Assembly (NCBI GenBank): GCA_023391175.1
Contig: JAEWBL010000384.1
Span: 1 to 5,222, forward strand
DNA length: 5,222 nucleotides
DNA from: Pseudomonadota bacterium
Lineage (GTDB): Bacteria > Pseudomonadota > Alphaproteobacteria > Rhizobiales > Xanthobacteraceae
Direction: 5' to 3'
Part shown: piece after piece, positions 1 to 5,222 of the stretch
Numbering within the stretch: the stretch's first letter is position 1
How the letters are laid out: the number at the start of each line of letters is the position of its first letter
Notes under the pieces: generated by a model
Databases searched by the model: none
Told to the model about the DNA's origin: nothing
Seen by the model: only the letters and a program-made list of their open reading frames with translations
Program-made: the position numbers and the translations under genes

Positions 1-43
1 GCCCTGGGGAGGCCGGCCGTTCGATCGTCAGGGGGAATGCGGA

Positions 44-862
44 TCACGCGGAGGCGAGGCGTTCCCGCGCGACTTCGGCGATGGGGGGAACGTCATCGTG
101 CGCCAGCGGGGCGAGCAGGGCCGGGGAGATCCGCTCGGCAACGACGAAACGCACCCGCATGTCGGGATCACCACGCAACGCAACAAGGCGCTCGGGATCG
201 AGATGCTCGGCGACAACCACGCGAACCAGCGGATCGGAGTCGTCGGCCATGCGGGCCAGGGGCACCTGCGGCAGGCGCGCGGCAACGATGCGCCGCACGT
301 CCACCTCGGTGTCGTGCATCAGATAGACCAGCGCATCCGCCGGCGCGCGCCGGGCGGCCGCCATGCGCACGCTGTAGTCCACATCCGACATGAGGGCGAC
401 AAGATCGCTGCCCTCCAGACGGCCGGCGACGGCGATGCGCACCCGCGGCTCGGGGTCAAACCGCATGTCCTTGATACGGGCAAGCGGAAGCCGCTCGGCG
501 CAGACCATCCGCACGTCCGGCTCGGGATCGTCCTTCAGCGGGGTGATGAGGAAGACGCTGGCATGGCGGGCAGCCAGCGCCCGCACCTCGAAATAGGGGT
601 GGTCGAGATAGCGCGCGGCGAGCGCCGCGTTGTTGGCGAAGAAGCGATCGATGCGCTTGCGCCGCCGGTCGAGGACGCACGCCTTGCCGAGGTCGCAGCG
701 CCCTTCGGCCTTGATGTCCTCGTGGGGACAATCCTGGCAGCGCAGCGGCCGGCCCTGCCAGTCCAGCGCCTCGACGGCGAACTCGGACGCGAGCCCGTCG
801 GCTGCGAAACCTTGGGCGAACCCCGGCTCTCCGGCCGTTGATCCTGACGAAAATGCGGACAT
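44..862 (-). CDS. 4Fe-4S cluster LRV (leucine-rich repeat variant) protein
   Basis: This 272-residue protein has two parts. The N-terminal part carries four cysteines, C42-x2-C45-x10-C56-x5-C62, followed by a basic run (DRRRKR), which matches the cysteine-cluster domain of the LRV family that binds a 4Fe-4S cluster. The rest, about residues 81-270, is eight repeats of the form L-x2-L-x-x-D-x-[DE]-x-x-VR-x-x-[VA]-A-x-R-L. The VR pairs fall at residues 93, 117, 141, 165, 189, 213 and 237, exactly 24 apart, and a degenerate IA occupies 261. The family is known from Azotobacter vinelandii near nif genes and folds as an alpha/3-10 helical solenoid, usually seen as a protein-binding surface. No signal peptide or membrane segment is visible, so it is probably cytoplasmic. 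The ATG at 862 is supported by a GGGAGGA ribosome site 7 nt upstream. It lies 118 nt after fixX on the same strand, which suggests co-expression with the Fix complex. Its biochemical role is unknown. A role in Fe-S or nitrogenase electron transfer, or in scaffolding, is inference. Confidence 0.93.
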   Translation of the reverse strand: MSAFSSGSTAGEPGFAQGFAADGLASEFAVEALDWQGRPLRCQDCPHEDIKAEGRCDLGKACVLDRRRKRIDRFFANNAALAARYLDHPYFEVRALAARHASVFLITPLKDDPEPDVRMVCAERLPLARIKDMRFDPEPRVRIAVAGRLEGSDLVALMSDVDYSVRMAAARRAPADALVYLMHDTEVDVRRIVAARLPQVPLARMADDSDPLVRVVVAEHLDPERLVALRGDPDMRVRFVVAERISPALLAPLAHDDVPPIAEVARERLASA

Positions 863-869
863 GAAATCG

Positions 870-876
870 TCCTCCC
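870..876 (-). promoter_or_regulatory. Strong ribosome binding site of the LRV gene
   Basis: The minus strand reads GGGAGGA, ending 7 nt before the ATG at 862. This is the best Shine-Dalgarno match in the window and fixes the start of the LRV gene. A stem-loop (878-894) lies one base upstream of it. Confidence 0.8.
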
Positions 877-877
877 G

Positions 878-894
878 GCCCCTAATCTAGGGGC
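878..894 (-). repeat. 7-bp stem-loop abutting the LRV ribosome site
   Basis: GCCCCTA (878-884) and TAGGGGC (888-894) are perfect reverse complements around a 3-nt loop. In the mRNA the 3' foot of the stem ends one base before the GGGAGGA ribosome site. It could affect ribosome access or act as a 5' stabilising hairpin after processing. No T-run follows on the minus strand, so it is not a standard terminator. The fold is seen in the sequence; the function is inference. Confidence 0.5.
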
Positions 895-920
895 GAAGGC
901 GATTTGATGCCAGATGGCGT

Positions 921-947
921 ATCGGAAGCCGTGCGCCGGCTTCCGAT
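921..947 (-). repeat. Perfect 11-bp inverted repeat between fixX and the LRV gene
   Basis: ATCGGAAGCCG (921-931) and CGGCTTCCGAT (937-947) are exact reverse complements separated by the 5-nt loop TGCGC. It starts 34 nt after the fixX stop codon. No U-tract follows on the minus strand (the next bases are ACGCCATCTGG), so full intrinsic termination is unlikely. A 3'-end stabilising or processing hairpin for the fixABCX message, or partial attenuation before the LRV gene, are the likelier roles. A dispersed palindromic repeat is another possibility that cannot be judged from one copy. Confidence 0.6.
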
Positions 948-980
948 CGCTATTTCGTTACCGCTGAGTGCGGAGGCGCC

Positions 981-1277
981 TCAGCCGAACTTGAACAGCA
1001 CGCCGTAGCCGCCGCGCGGATAGTTCCACTCGATGTCGCCCGAGGGCTCGCCGATGATGCGACAGGTGCCGCACTCGACGCAGCCGTCGGCGGTGATCTC
1101 CACCTGGCCCTTGTCGTTCAGCTCGTAGCAGCGGGCCGGGCAGGTGGTGAGGAGGGTGCGCAGCGCTGCGGAGGGGGTGGTGTGGGGCCGCACCTTGATG
1201 TGGGCGCGCCCGGCATCCACGAGGTAGCGGTTCTGGAAAAGCTTGTCCTCGACGCGGAAGGCGGTTTCGGTGGCCAT
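981..1277 (-). CDS. fixX: FixX, ferredoxin-like protein of the FixABCX complex
   Basis: This 98-residue protein has the usual FixX length and resembles the C-terminal Fe-S domain of ETF:ubiquinone oxidoreductase. The cluster motif is C66-V-E-C69-G-T-C72, with the fourth ligand expected from C46 of the CPA motif (CPARCYE, 46-52), as in the ETF-QO family. C50 is an additional cysteine in that loop. The conserved tail [14 protein letters not shown] (80-93) is typical. FixX is expected to hold one 4Fe-4S cluster and pass electrons between FixC and quinone. The frame stays open upstream to an ATG at 1409, but the ATG at 1277 is preferred because it has GGGAGA 6 nt upstream, gives the family-typical N-terminus, and avoids overlap with the fixC end. 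It follows fixC by 80 nt and is the fourth gene of the operon. Confidence 0.96.
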   Translation of the reverse strand: MATETAFRVEDKLFQNRYLVDAGRAHIKVRPHTTPSAALRTLLTTCPARCYELNDKGQVEITADGCVECGTCRIIGEPSGDIEWNYPRGGYGVLFKFG

Positions 1278-1283
1278 GAAAAA

Positions 1284-1289
1284 TCTCCC
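1284..1289 (-). promoter_or_regulatory. Ribosome binding site that fixes the fixX start
   Basis: The minus strand reads GGGAGA, ending 6 nt before the ATG at 1277. It decides between this start and the upstream in-frame ATG at 1409, which lies within the fixC coding end. Confidence 0.75.
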
Positions 1290-1301
1290 GGAAATCGGCG
1301 A

Positions 1302-1314
1302 CGGGCGAAGCCCG
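1302..1314 (-). repeat. Short stem-loop in the fixC-fixX spacer
   Basis: CGGGC (1302-1306) and GCCCG (1310-1314) pair around a GAA loop (TTC on the minus strand). An outer CGG/CCG pairing can extend the stem past a small bulge. It sits between the fixC stop codon and the fixX ribosome site. No T-run follows, so it is a spacer hairpin rather than a terminator. Short GC stems arise easily in DNA this GC-rich. Confidence 0.35.
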
Positions 1315-1357
1315 CCGCGCAAGGTGGGAAAACAGGATGCGCTGAGCTGAAAGCCCT

Positions 1358-2665
1358 TCAGCGCCAGGCGCGGGCGAGTTTGAAGGCGTCGCCGAAAAGG
1401 CCCGCCCACGACCGCGCGGAGGTGAAGGACTTGACCGTCATCTTCTCCTTCTCCTTCTTCGGCGTGCCGTCGACACGCACGAAGTTCTGCATGGCCTTGT
1501 TGACCAGCTGGGGATAGGTGAGGAAGAAGTTCTGCGACTGGATGTGCAGAAGCTGCGGCATGTCCTTGTACTTCTTGAGGTCTTTTATCACGAAGCTGTC
1601 ATCGAGCATCTTCTTGTAGAGCGAGAGGTTCGCCGCGGTCATGGAGTCCTTGCGGGACTTGACCTGGAAGATGGCCTCGCCGGCAATGCGGCCGGAGGTC
1701 ATGGCGAGGTTCGAGCCCTCGCGATGGATGGCGTTGTTGAGTTGGGCGGCATCGCCCACCACCACCCAGCCCTCGCCATAGAGCTGCGGGATGGACTTGA
1801 ACCCGCCCTCGGGGATGAGGTGGGCGGCGTATTCCTTCACCTCGGAGCCTTCCAGCAGCGGGGCGATGGAGGGGTGGCGCTTGAACTTCTCGAGCAGCGT
1901 GTAGGGCGATTCCCCGCTCTTCTGGAAATCCGACACCAGGCAGCCGATGCCCACCGACACGCATTCGCGGTTGGTGTAGAGGAAGCCCATGCCGGTCATG
2001 CCTTCCGAGATGGTCCCGGCGGCCTCGATCACGGCACCCTCGTTGCCCTTCACGTTGAAGCGCTGCTCGATCACTTCCTGCGGCAGGAAGTGCATCTCCT
2101 TCACCGCCAGCGCGACCTCGGTGGGCTTGGGGATCTTGCGCAGGCCGGCGCGGGCGCCGAGGAGGCCGGTGACGCCTTCCGCCAGCACCACCACGTCCGC
2201 ATGGATCTGGCCGCCGCCGCGATCGGTCTTCACGCCGATCACCTTGCCGTAGGCGTCCTGCACCAGCTCGGTCACCGTGGTCTCGCACACCACCAGGGCG
2301 CCGGCTTCGCGCACCTTGGAGGAGAACCACTTGTCGAACTGCGCACGGATGATGGTGTAGCGGTTCGGCTTCTCCTCGTTGAAGTCGTCGGACCGGTAGT
2401 GCAGGCCGGTGTGGGAATTCTCGCCCATCATCCAGAAGCGCTGCTCGATGAGGTGACGCTCCAGCGGCGCGTCCTCACGGAAGTCCGGGATGATCTTTTC
2501 CATCATCTCGGCGTAGAGGATGGCGCCCTGCACGTTCTTGGAGCCGGAATATTCGCCGCGCTCCAGCTGCAGCACCTTCAGGCCGCGAGAGGCCATGGTG
2601 TAGGCGGCGGCATTGCCGGCCATGCCGGCGCCGACGACAATCGCATCGAACTTTTCGTCGATCAT
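1358..2665 (-). CDS. fixC: FixC, FAD-dependent ETF-quinone oxidoreductase-like flavoprotein
   Basis: This 435-residue protein matches the normal FixC length. The N-terminal Rossmann FAD motif is VVGAGMAG (residues 10-17, G12-x-G14-x-x-G17), with the acidic ribose-binding E35 at the end of strand beta-2 (LQLERGE). The second FAD contact, [11 protein letters not shown], is at 301-311, followed by [13 protein letters not shown] (314-326). The ETF-QO-like motif AHLIPEGG is at 281-288. FixC takes the higher-potential electron from the FixAB flavins and, with the FixX 4Fe-4S cluster, delivers it to the quinone pool at the membrane. No transmembrane helix is evident, in keeping with monotopic ETF-QO relatives. 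The C-terminus has a lysine/glutamate-rich patch (403-408). AAAGGA lies 7 nt upstream of the ATG. The gene follows fixB by only 22 nt, indicating tight co-translation. Confidence 0.97.
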   Translation of the reverse strand: MIDEKFDAIVVGAGMAGNAAAYTMASRGLKVLQLERGEYSGSKNVQGAILYAEMMEKIIPDFREDAPLERHLIEQRFWMMGENSHTGLHYRSDDFNEEKPNRYTIIRAQFDKWFSSKVREAGALVVCETTVTELVQDAYGKVIGVKTDRGGGQIHADVVVLAEGVTGLLGARAGLRKIPKPTEVALAVKEMHFLPQEVIEQRFNVKGNEGAVIEAAGTISEGMTGMGFLYTNRECVSVGIGCLVSDFQKSGESPYTLLEKFKRHPSIAPLLEGSEVKEYAAHLIPEGGFKSIPQLYGEGWVVVGDAAQLNNAIHREGSNLAMTSGRIAGEAIFQVKSRKDSMTAANLSLYKKMLDDSFVIKDLKKYKDMPQLLHIQSQNFFLTYPQLVNKAMQNFVRVDGTPKKEKEKMTVKSFTSARSWAGLFGDAFKLARAWR

Positions 2666-2672
2666 CGGATGT

Positions 2673-2678
2673 TCCTTT
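2673..2678 (-). promoter_or_regulatory. Ribosome binding site of fixC
   Basis: The minus strand reads AAAGGA, ending 7 nt before the ATG at 2665, inside the 22-nt fixB-fixC spacer. Confidence 0.6.
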
Positions 2679-2687
2679 CGCTGGCTT

Positions 2688-3797
2688 TCAGCTGGCGAGC
2701 TTGTCGCTGGAGTGGGCCGACAGACGCTTGGCGAAGGCTTCCGTCAGGGCCGGTAGGAGGCGGATGGCGTCGGTGACGATGCCAACGTGGGCAAAGTCGA
2801 AGATCGGCGCGTTCTTGTCGGTATTGATGGCGACGATCAGATCCGCGCCCTCGACGCCCACCCGGTGCTGGATGGCGCCCGAGATGCCGGCGGCGATATA
2901 GAGGCGGGGACGGATGGTCTTGCCGGTCTGGCCGATCTGCCGGTCGGACGTGACCCAGCCCTTCTGCACCAGCGGCCGCGAGCAGCCGTATTCGGCGCCC
3001 ATGGCCATGGCGAGGTTGCGCACCAGCTGGAAGTTCTCCGGCGAGCCGAGGCCCATACCGCCGGCCACCACCACGTCCGCATAGGCGAGGTTCGCCTTGT
3101 TGGAATCGCGGTCGGGGATGAAGTTGAGGATCTTGGTGACGATGTCGGCTTCCACCACGCCGAGCTTGTGCTCGATGACGCGGCCGATGGGCTTCTCCAC
3201 CCGGATCGGCATGGGCATCACGCGCGGGCGGACCGTCGCCATCTGCGGGCGATAGTTCAGCGTGTAGATGGTGCAGAGCAGGGAGCCGCCGAAGGTGGGG
3301 CGCGTGGCGGCGAGCGAGCCGTCGGCGTCCACGTCCAGCTCGGTGGAATCGGCGGTGAGGCCGGTGAGCAGGGTGGTCGCCACCGCGCCGGCGAGGTCGC
3401 GGCCGAGCGTGGTCGCGCCCAGTAGCAGGATCTCCGGCTTGTAGGTGTTCACGAGGTCGGTCATCGCGGCCGTGTAGGCCTCGTTGCGATAATCGGTGAG
3501 CACCGGATCGGCCACCACATAGGCGAGGTTGGCGCCGTAGCAGAAGGATTCGGCCACCGCACCGCGGACGGTCTCACCTTCGGCGCCGACCACCACGGCC
3601 GCCAGCTCGACACCCAGCTTGTCGGCGAGCTTGCGGCCCGCGCCCATGAGTTCCCAGGACACGGGATGGACCTGGCCACGCTCCTGCTCGATGAACACCC
3701 AGACGTGCTTGTACGCCTTGAAGTGTTCCGGCAGCTCTTTCTTGGTGGACGCGCGTCCACCGGCGGCGGGGGCTGGGGGTGTCTTGGGCTCGCTCAT
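2688..3797 (-). CDS. fixB: FixB, electron transfer flavoprotein alpha-subunit homologue
   Basis: This 369-residue protein is an ETF-alpha family member. After a Pro/Ala/Lys-rich, probably flexible leader (residues 1-29), the ETF N-terminal domain begins at [13 protein letters not shown]. The C-terminal FAD domain includes the SRPLVQKGW segment (273-281), the FAD signature around [19 protein letters not shown] (289-307) and the [10 protein letters not shown] segment (324-333). FixB pairs with FixA. In the bifurcating complex it holds an FAD that relays electrons toward FixCX. The start at 3797 is the first ATG in frame, but its Shine-Dalgarno is weak: only a GAG about 10 nt upstream. Translation may therefore rely on coupling or re-initiation after fixA, which ends 60 nt earlier. 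A start inside the leader cannot be excluded. Confidence 0.96.
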   Translation of the reverse strand: MSEPKTPPAPAAGGRASTKKELPEHFKAYKHVWVFIEQERGQVHPVSWELMGAGRKLADKLGVELAAVVVGAEGETVRGAVAESFCYGANLAYVVADPVLTDYRNEAYTAAMTDLVNTYKPEILLLGATTLGRDLAGAVATTLLTGLTADSTELDVDADGSLAATRPTFGGSLLCTIYTLNYRPQMATVRPRVMPMPIRVEKPIGRVIEHKLGVVEADIVTKILNFIPDRDSNKANLAYADVVVAGGMGLGSPENFQLVRNLAMAMGAEYGCSRPLVQKGWVTSDRQIGQTGKTIRPRLYIAAGISGAIQHRVGVEGADLIVAINTDKNAPIFDFAHVGIVTDAIRLLPALTEAFAKRLSAHSSDKLAS

Positions 3798-3857
3798 GAT
3801 GGTCGGCTCATTGATCTTGGAGCAACGAAGGGCGCGCGGGCTCTGCGGCGGAGGCCG

Positions 3858-4706
3858 TCAGAAGCCGCGCGCCAGCGTGGTCAGGTCGGCTTCAAGGCTG
3901 GGCTGGCGCGAGAAGATCTCGGCGATCAGCGCCTCGGAGATGTTGCCGCCCTCGCCGGCCTCGATGAACTTGGCCTTCTCGGAGCGCGCGCTCGGCGCGA
4001 ACACGCGCTTGACGATGGTGGGCGAGCCCTTGAGGCCGCACATGTTGAGGTCGGTGACGCCGGCGTCCTTGGCGTTCCACTTCACGATCTCCGCGCGGGC
4101 GGCGCGCAGGGCGTCCACCATGGTGCCGCGGCGGATTTCGTTGGTGGCTTCCAGCATGGCGACGAGGCAGGGGAGCTTGGACTTCAGCACCTGCGTGCCA
4201 CCCTCGGCGCGCCGCTCCAGGGTGATGGTGCGCTCGGCGGGATCGAACTCGGCGATCTTCGCCACATAGGTGATCTGCATCAGGCCGAGGCGCTTGGCGA
4301 TGCCGGGGCCGACCTGGGCGGTGTCGCCGTCGATGGTCTGCTTGCCGGTGAACACGAGGTCCGGCACGCCCCAGGTCTGGCCGACCTTGGTGATGGCGGT
4401 AGCGAGGGCGAAGCTGGTGGCGAGGGTGTCCGAGCCGGCGAAGAAGCGATCGGTCAGCAGCACCGCGCGATCGGCACCGAAGGTCAGCGCCTTCCGCAGG
4501 GAATCTTCCGCGGAGGGCGGGCCCATGGTGAGCACCGTGACCTCGCCGCCGAACTTGTCGCGCAGGCGAAGCGCTTCTTCCAGCGCGAACAGGTCATAAG
4601 GGTTGATGATCGTCGGCACGCCCTGCCGCATGATCGTGTTGGTGACGGGATGGACGCGGATCTGCGCCGAATCCGGAACCTGTTTGATGCAGACGACGAT
4701 GTGCAT
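3858..4706 (-). CDS. fixA: FixA, electron transfer flavoprotein beta-subunit homologue
   Basis: This 282-residue protein begins MHIVVCIKQVPDSAQIRV, typical of ETF-beta/FixA. It carries NPYDLFALEEALRL (35-48), the GKQTIDGDTAQVGP segment (121-134) and the ETF-beta signature region around ERRAEGGTQVLKSKLP (164-179). The IDGDTAQVGP form is that of the bifurcating ETF class, where the beta subunit holds the bifurcating FAD. FixA is therefore the expected site where NADH electrons are split. An in-frame ATG exists at 4766, but it lies inside the -24 promoter element and upstream of the predicted transcript start, so it cannot be used. The ATG at 4706 has GGAG 7 nt upstream. This is the first gene of the operon, directly behind a sigma-54 promoter. 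Confidence 0.97.
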   Translation of the reverse strand: MHIVVCIKQVPDSAQIRVHPVTNTIMRQGVPTIINPYDLFALEEALRLRDKFGGEVTVLTMGPPSAEDSLRKALTFGADRAVLLTDRFFAGSDTLATSFALATAITKVGQTWGVPDLVFTGKQTIDGDTAQVGPGIAKRLGLMQITYVAKIAEFDPAERTITLERRAEGGTQVLKSKLPCLVAMLEATNEIRRGTMVDALRAARAEIVKWNAKDAGVTDLNMCGLKGSPTIVKRVFAPSARSEKAKFIEAGEGGNISEALIAEIFSRQPSLEADLTTLARGF

Positions 4707-4713
4707 GAATTCG

Positions 4714-4717
4714 CTCC
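4714..4717 (-). promoter_or_regulatory. Ribosome binding site that fixes the fixA start
   Basis: The minus strand reads GGAG, ending 7 nt before the ATG at 4706. It supports this start over the in-frame ATG at 4766. Confidence 0.7.
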
Positions 4718-4750
4718 GAGCCAAACCCAACGGCTCCTGAGCGATGACTG

Positions 4751-4766
4751 GCAAACGGCGTGCCAA
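4751..4766 (-). promoter_or_regulatory. Sigma-54 (RpoN) -24/-12 promoter of fixABCX
   Basis: On the minus strand the bases are TTGGCACGCCGTTTGC. This fits the sigma-54 consensus TGGCAC-N5-TTGC, with the invariant GG (-24) and GC (-12) at the required 10-nt separation. Counting from the -12 C at 4751, transcription should begin near 4739, giving a 5' leader of about 33 nt before the fixA ATG. Sigma-54 promoters need an enhancer-bound activator, and a NifA site lies upstream at 4872-4887. Confidence 0.93.
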
Positions 4767-4825
4767 GCCGGCGTCACATGTGAATCGCTCGCATTTTCAG
4801 TGATTTATCGTATCGATCGACCGAT

Positions 4826-4843
4826 TGTCGGGTCTCGACGACA
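4826..4843. promoter_or_regulatory. 18-bp dyad TGTCG-N8-CGACA, possible accessory activator site
   Basis: TGTCG (4826-4830) and CGACA (4839-4843) form a perfect inverted repeat. The outer triplets are TGT and ACA, as in a NifA site, but 12 nt apart instead of 10. The left arm TGTCGGG is the same as that of the canonical site 46 bp further upstream. It lies about 95 bp upstream of the predicted transcription start. It could be a degenerate second NifA site or the site of another regulator. This is inference from symmetry only. Confidence 0.4.
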
Positions 4844-4871
4844 GACGAATACTGCGGAAAGTCCATGCCCG

Positions 4872-4887
4872 TGTCGGGAAGGTGACA
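4872..4887. promoter_or_regulatory. NifA upstream activator sequence (TGT-N10-ACA)
   Basis: TGTCGGGAAGGTGACA is an exact TGT-N10-ACA match, the established NifA binding consensus. Its centre is about 140 bp upstream of the predicted transcription start, within the usual range for NifA enhancers acting on sigma-54 promoters by DNA looping. Its co-occurrence with the promoter at 4751-4766 and with fix genes makes it very likely functional. Confidence 0.88.
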
Positions 4888-5086
4888 GATGGAGGCCGGG
4901 TGATGTCGCGTGCGCCATGTTGCCTTGCGCGCATCTCCGACGCGTCGTGAATGCGACGTGGCGCGTCATGGGGTGATGTGTCGGAGAGCGGACGGTGGGA
5001 GCCGAGGGCGAGGTGGGGGGCGACGAGGCCGCTGCGCTCGACCGAAGACCTTGAAGTATTGGGGGCGGTCGCTGGATGGTTCTCGC

Positions 5087-5116
5087 AAAAGGTCCCCCGC
5101 CTTGCGGCGAGGGACC
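5087..5116 (-). terminator. Intrinsic terminator of an upstream minus-strand transcript
   Basis: GGTCCCCCGCC (5091-5101) and GGCGAGGGACC (5106-5116) pair along 11 positions with one mismatch around a TTGC loop. On the minus strand the stem is followed at once by TTTT (5090-5087). The stem is strong and GC-rich but the T-run is short. It would end transcription arriving from the right of the window and so insulate the fixA promoter region. The upstream gene is not visible beyond a possible 28-codon tail. Confidence 0.65.
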
Positions 5117-5222
5117 GGAACCTGAAATAGTCTTCAGCGTACGGTGTGTGAAAAGGCGTATTCGCAAAGGTCACGCCCTGCCCCGTTCAAATTGGCGCGG
5201 CGAGCCGCGGGGACGGACGTCG

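Larger units (their letters stand above)
4767..5222. other. Non-coding control region upstream of fixA
   Basis: No convincing gene is seen here. Open frames in this stretch run across the promoter and activator sites and encode Arg/Pro/Ser-rich sequence. The region holds the NifA-type sites, a 10-bp palindrome TCACATGTGA (4774-4783) just upstream of the -24 element, a CGCGTC(G/A)TG direct repeat 21 bp apart (4941 and 4962), and a minus-strand terminator (5087-5116). The last stretch, 5137-5222, may be the 3' end of an upstream minus-strand gene: one frame is open from the right edge to a TGA at 5134-5136, just before the terminator. Only 28 codons are visible and I do not recognise them. Confidence 0.6.

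Noticed and set aside
98..841. Plus-strand frame of 247 codons opposite the LRV gene
   Set aside because: It is a shadow of the 72-nt-periodic LRV coding sequence. Its own product shows no family features.
897..912. A sigma-54-like element (TGGCAT...GC, minus strand) before the LRV gene
   Set aside because: The GG-to-GC spacing is one base too short and the -12 half does not match TTGC, so a separate sigma-54 promoter is not supported.
1278..1409. A fixX start 44 codons earlier, at 1409
   Set aside because: The extension overlaps the fixC end, is basic and unlike FixX, and the ATG at 1277 has a good ribosome site.
4707..4766. A fixA start 20 codons earlier, at 4766
   Set aside because: This ATG falls inside the sigma-54 -24 box and upstream of the predicted transcript start, and the extra residues do not resemble FixA N-termini.
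4815..4827. Possible IHF site between enhancer and promoter
   Set aside because: The best match to WATCAANNNNTTR, on the plus strand, has at least two mismatches at key positions. IHF assistance is common at such promoters but is not shown here.
1544..4976. Long plus-strand open frames opposite fixC, fixB and fixA (for example 1544-2776 and 3666-4976)
   Set aside because: They are antisense shadows of GC-rich genes, rich in His, Gly, Ala and Arg, with no recognisable domain. The minus-strand frames encode clear FixABC proteins.
4797..5174. Minus-strand frames of 120-125 codons upstream of fixA
   Set aside because: They run through the NifA sites and the terminator, encode Arg/Pro/Ser-rich sequence, and resemble no known family.
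1..5222. Mobile elements, CRISPR arrays, tRNA or rRNA genes
   Set aside because: No transposase, regularly spaced repeats, terminal inverted repeats or RNA-gene signatures were seen. The 72-nt period in 53-622 is protein-coding LRV repeats, not a CRISPR array.

Overview
The window looks like a piece of the nitrogen-fixation region of a high-GC alphaproteobacterium. The proteins resemble those of free-living or symbiotic Rhizobiales, and an Azorhizobium/Xanthobacter-type host is my guess from protein style, not something the sequence proves. All five convincing genes lie on the minus strand, read right to left: fixA (4706-3858), fixB (3797-2688), fixC (2665-1358), fixX (1277-981) and a gene for a cysteine-cluster leucine-rich-variant (LRV) repeat protein (862-44). 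Spacers are 60, 22, 80 and 118 nt, so a single operon is likely.

Right part (about 4707-5222): this is non-coding control DNA. A near-consensus sigma-54 -24/-12 promoter (4751-4766, minus strand) sits 45 bp upstream of the fixA start. A canonical NifA upstream activator site TGT-N10-ACA (4872-4887) lies about 140 bp upstream of the predicted transcription start. A second dyad (4826-4843) and a third TGTCGG element (from 4979) share its core sequence. Further right, a hairpin followed by four T on the minus strand (5087-5116) looks like the terminator of an upstream unit whose body lies outside the window. Together these predict NifA/RpoN-driven expression under nitrogen-fixing, low-oxygen conditions.

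Middle part (981-4706): fixABCX encodes the electron-bifurcating complex that supplies low-potential electrons to nitrogenase. FixA and FixB form an electron-transfer-flavoprotein-like dimer, FixC is a flavoprotein of the ETF:quinone oxidoreductase family, and FixX is its ferredoxin-like partner. NADH electrons are split between quinone and ferredoxin or flavodoxin.

Left part (1-980): after fixX come two stem-loops and then a gene with a strong Shine-Dalgarno. Its product has a four-cysteine motif followed by eight LRV repeats at an exact 24-residue period. This family was first described from Azotobacter vinelandii beside nif genes, and its role is not settled. Its place at the end of a fixABCX operon is the most interesting point here. 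I found no mobile element, CRISPR array or tRNA/rRNA gene, and no clearly new multi-gene system.
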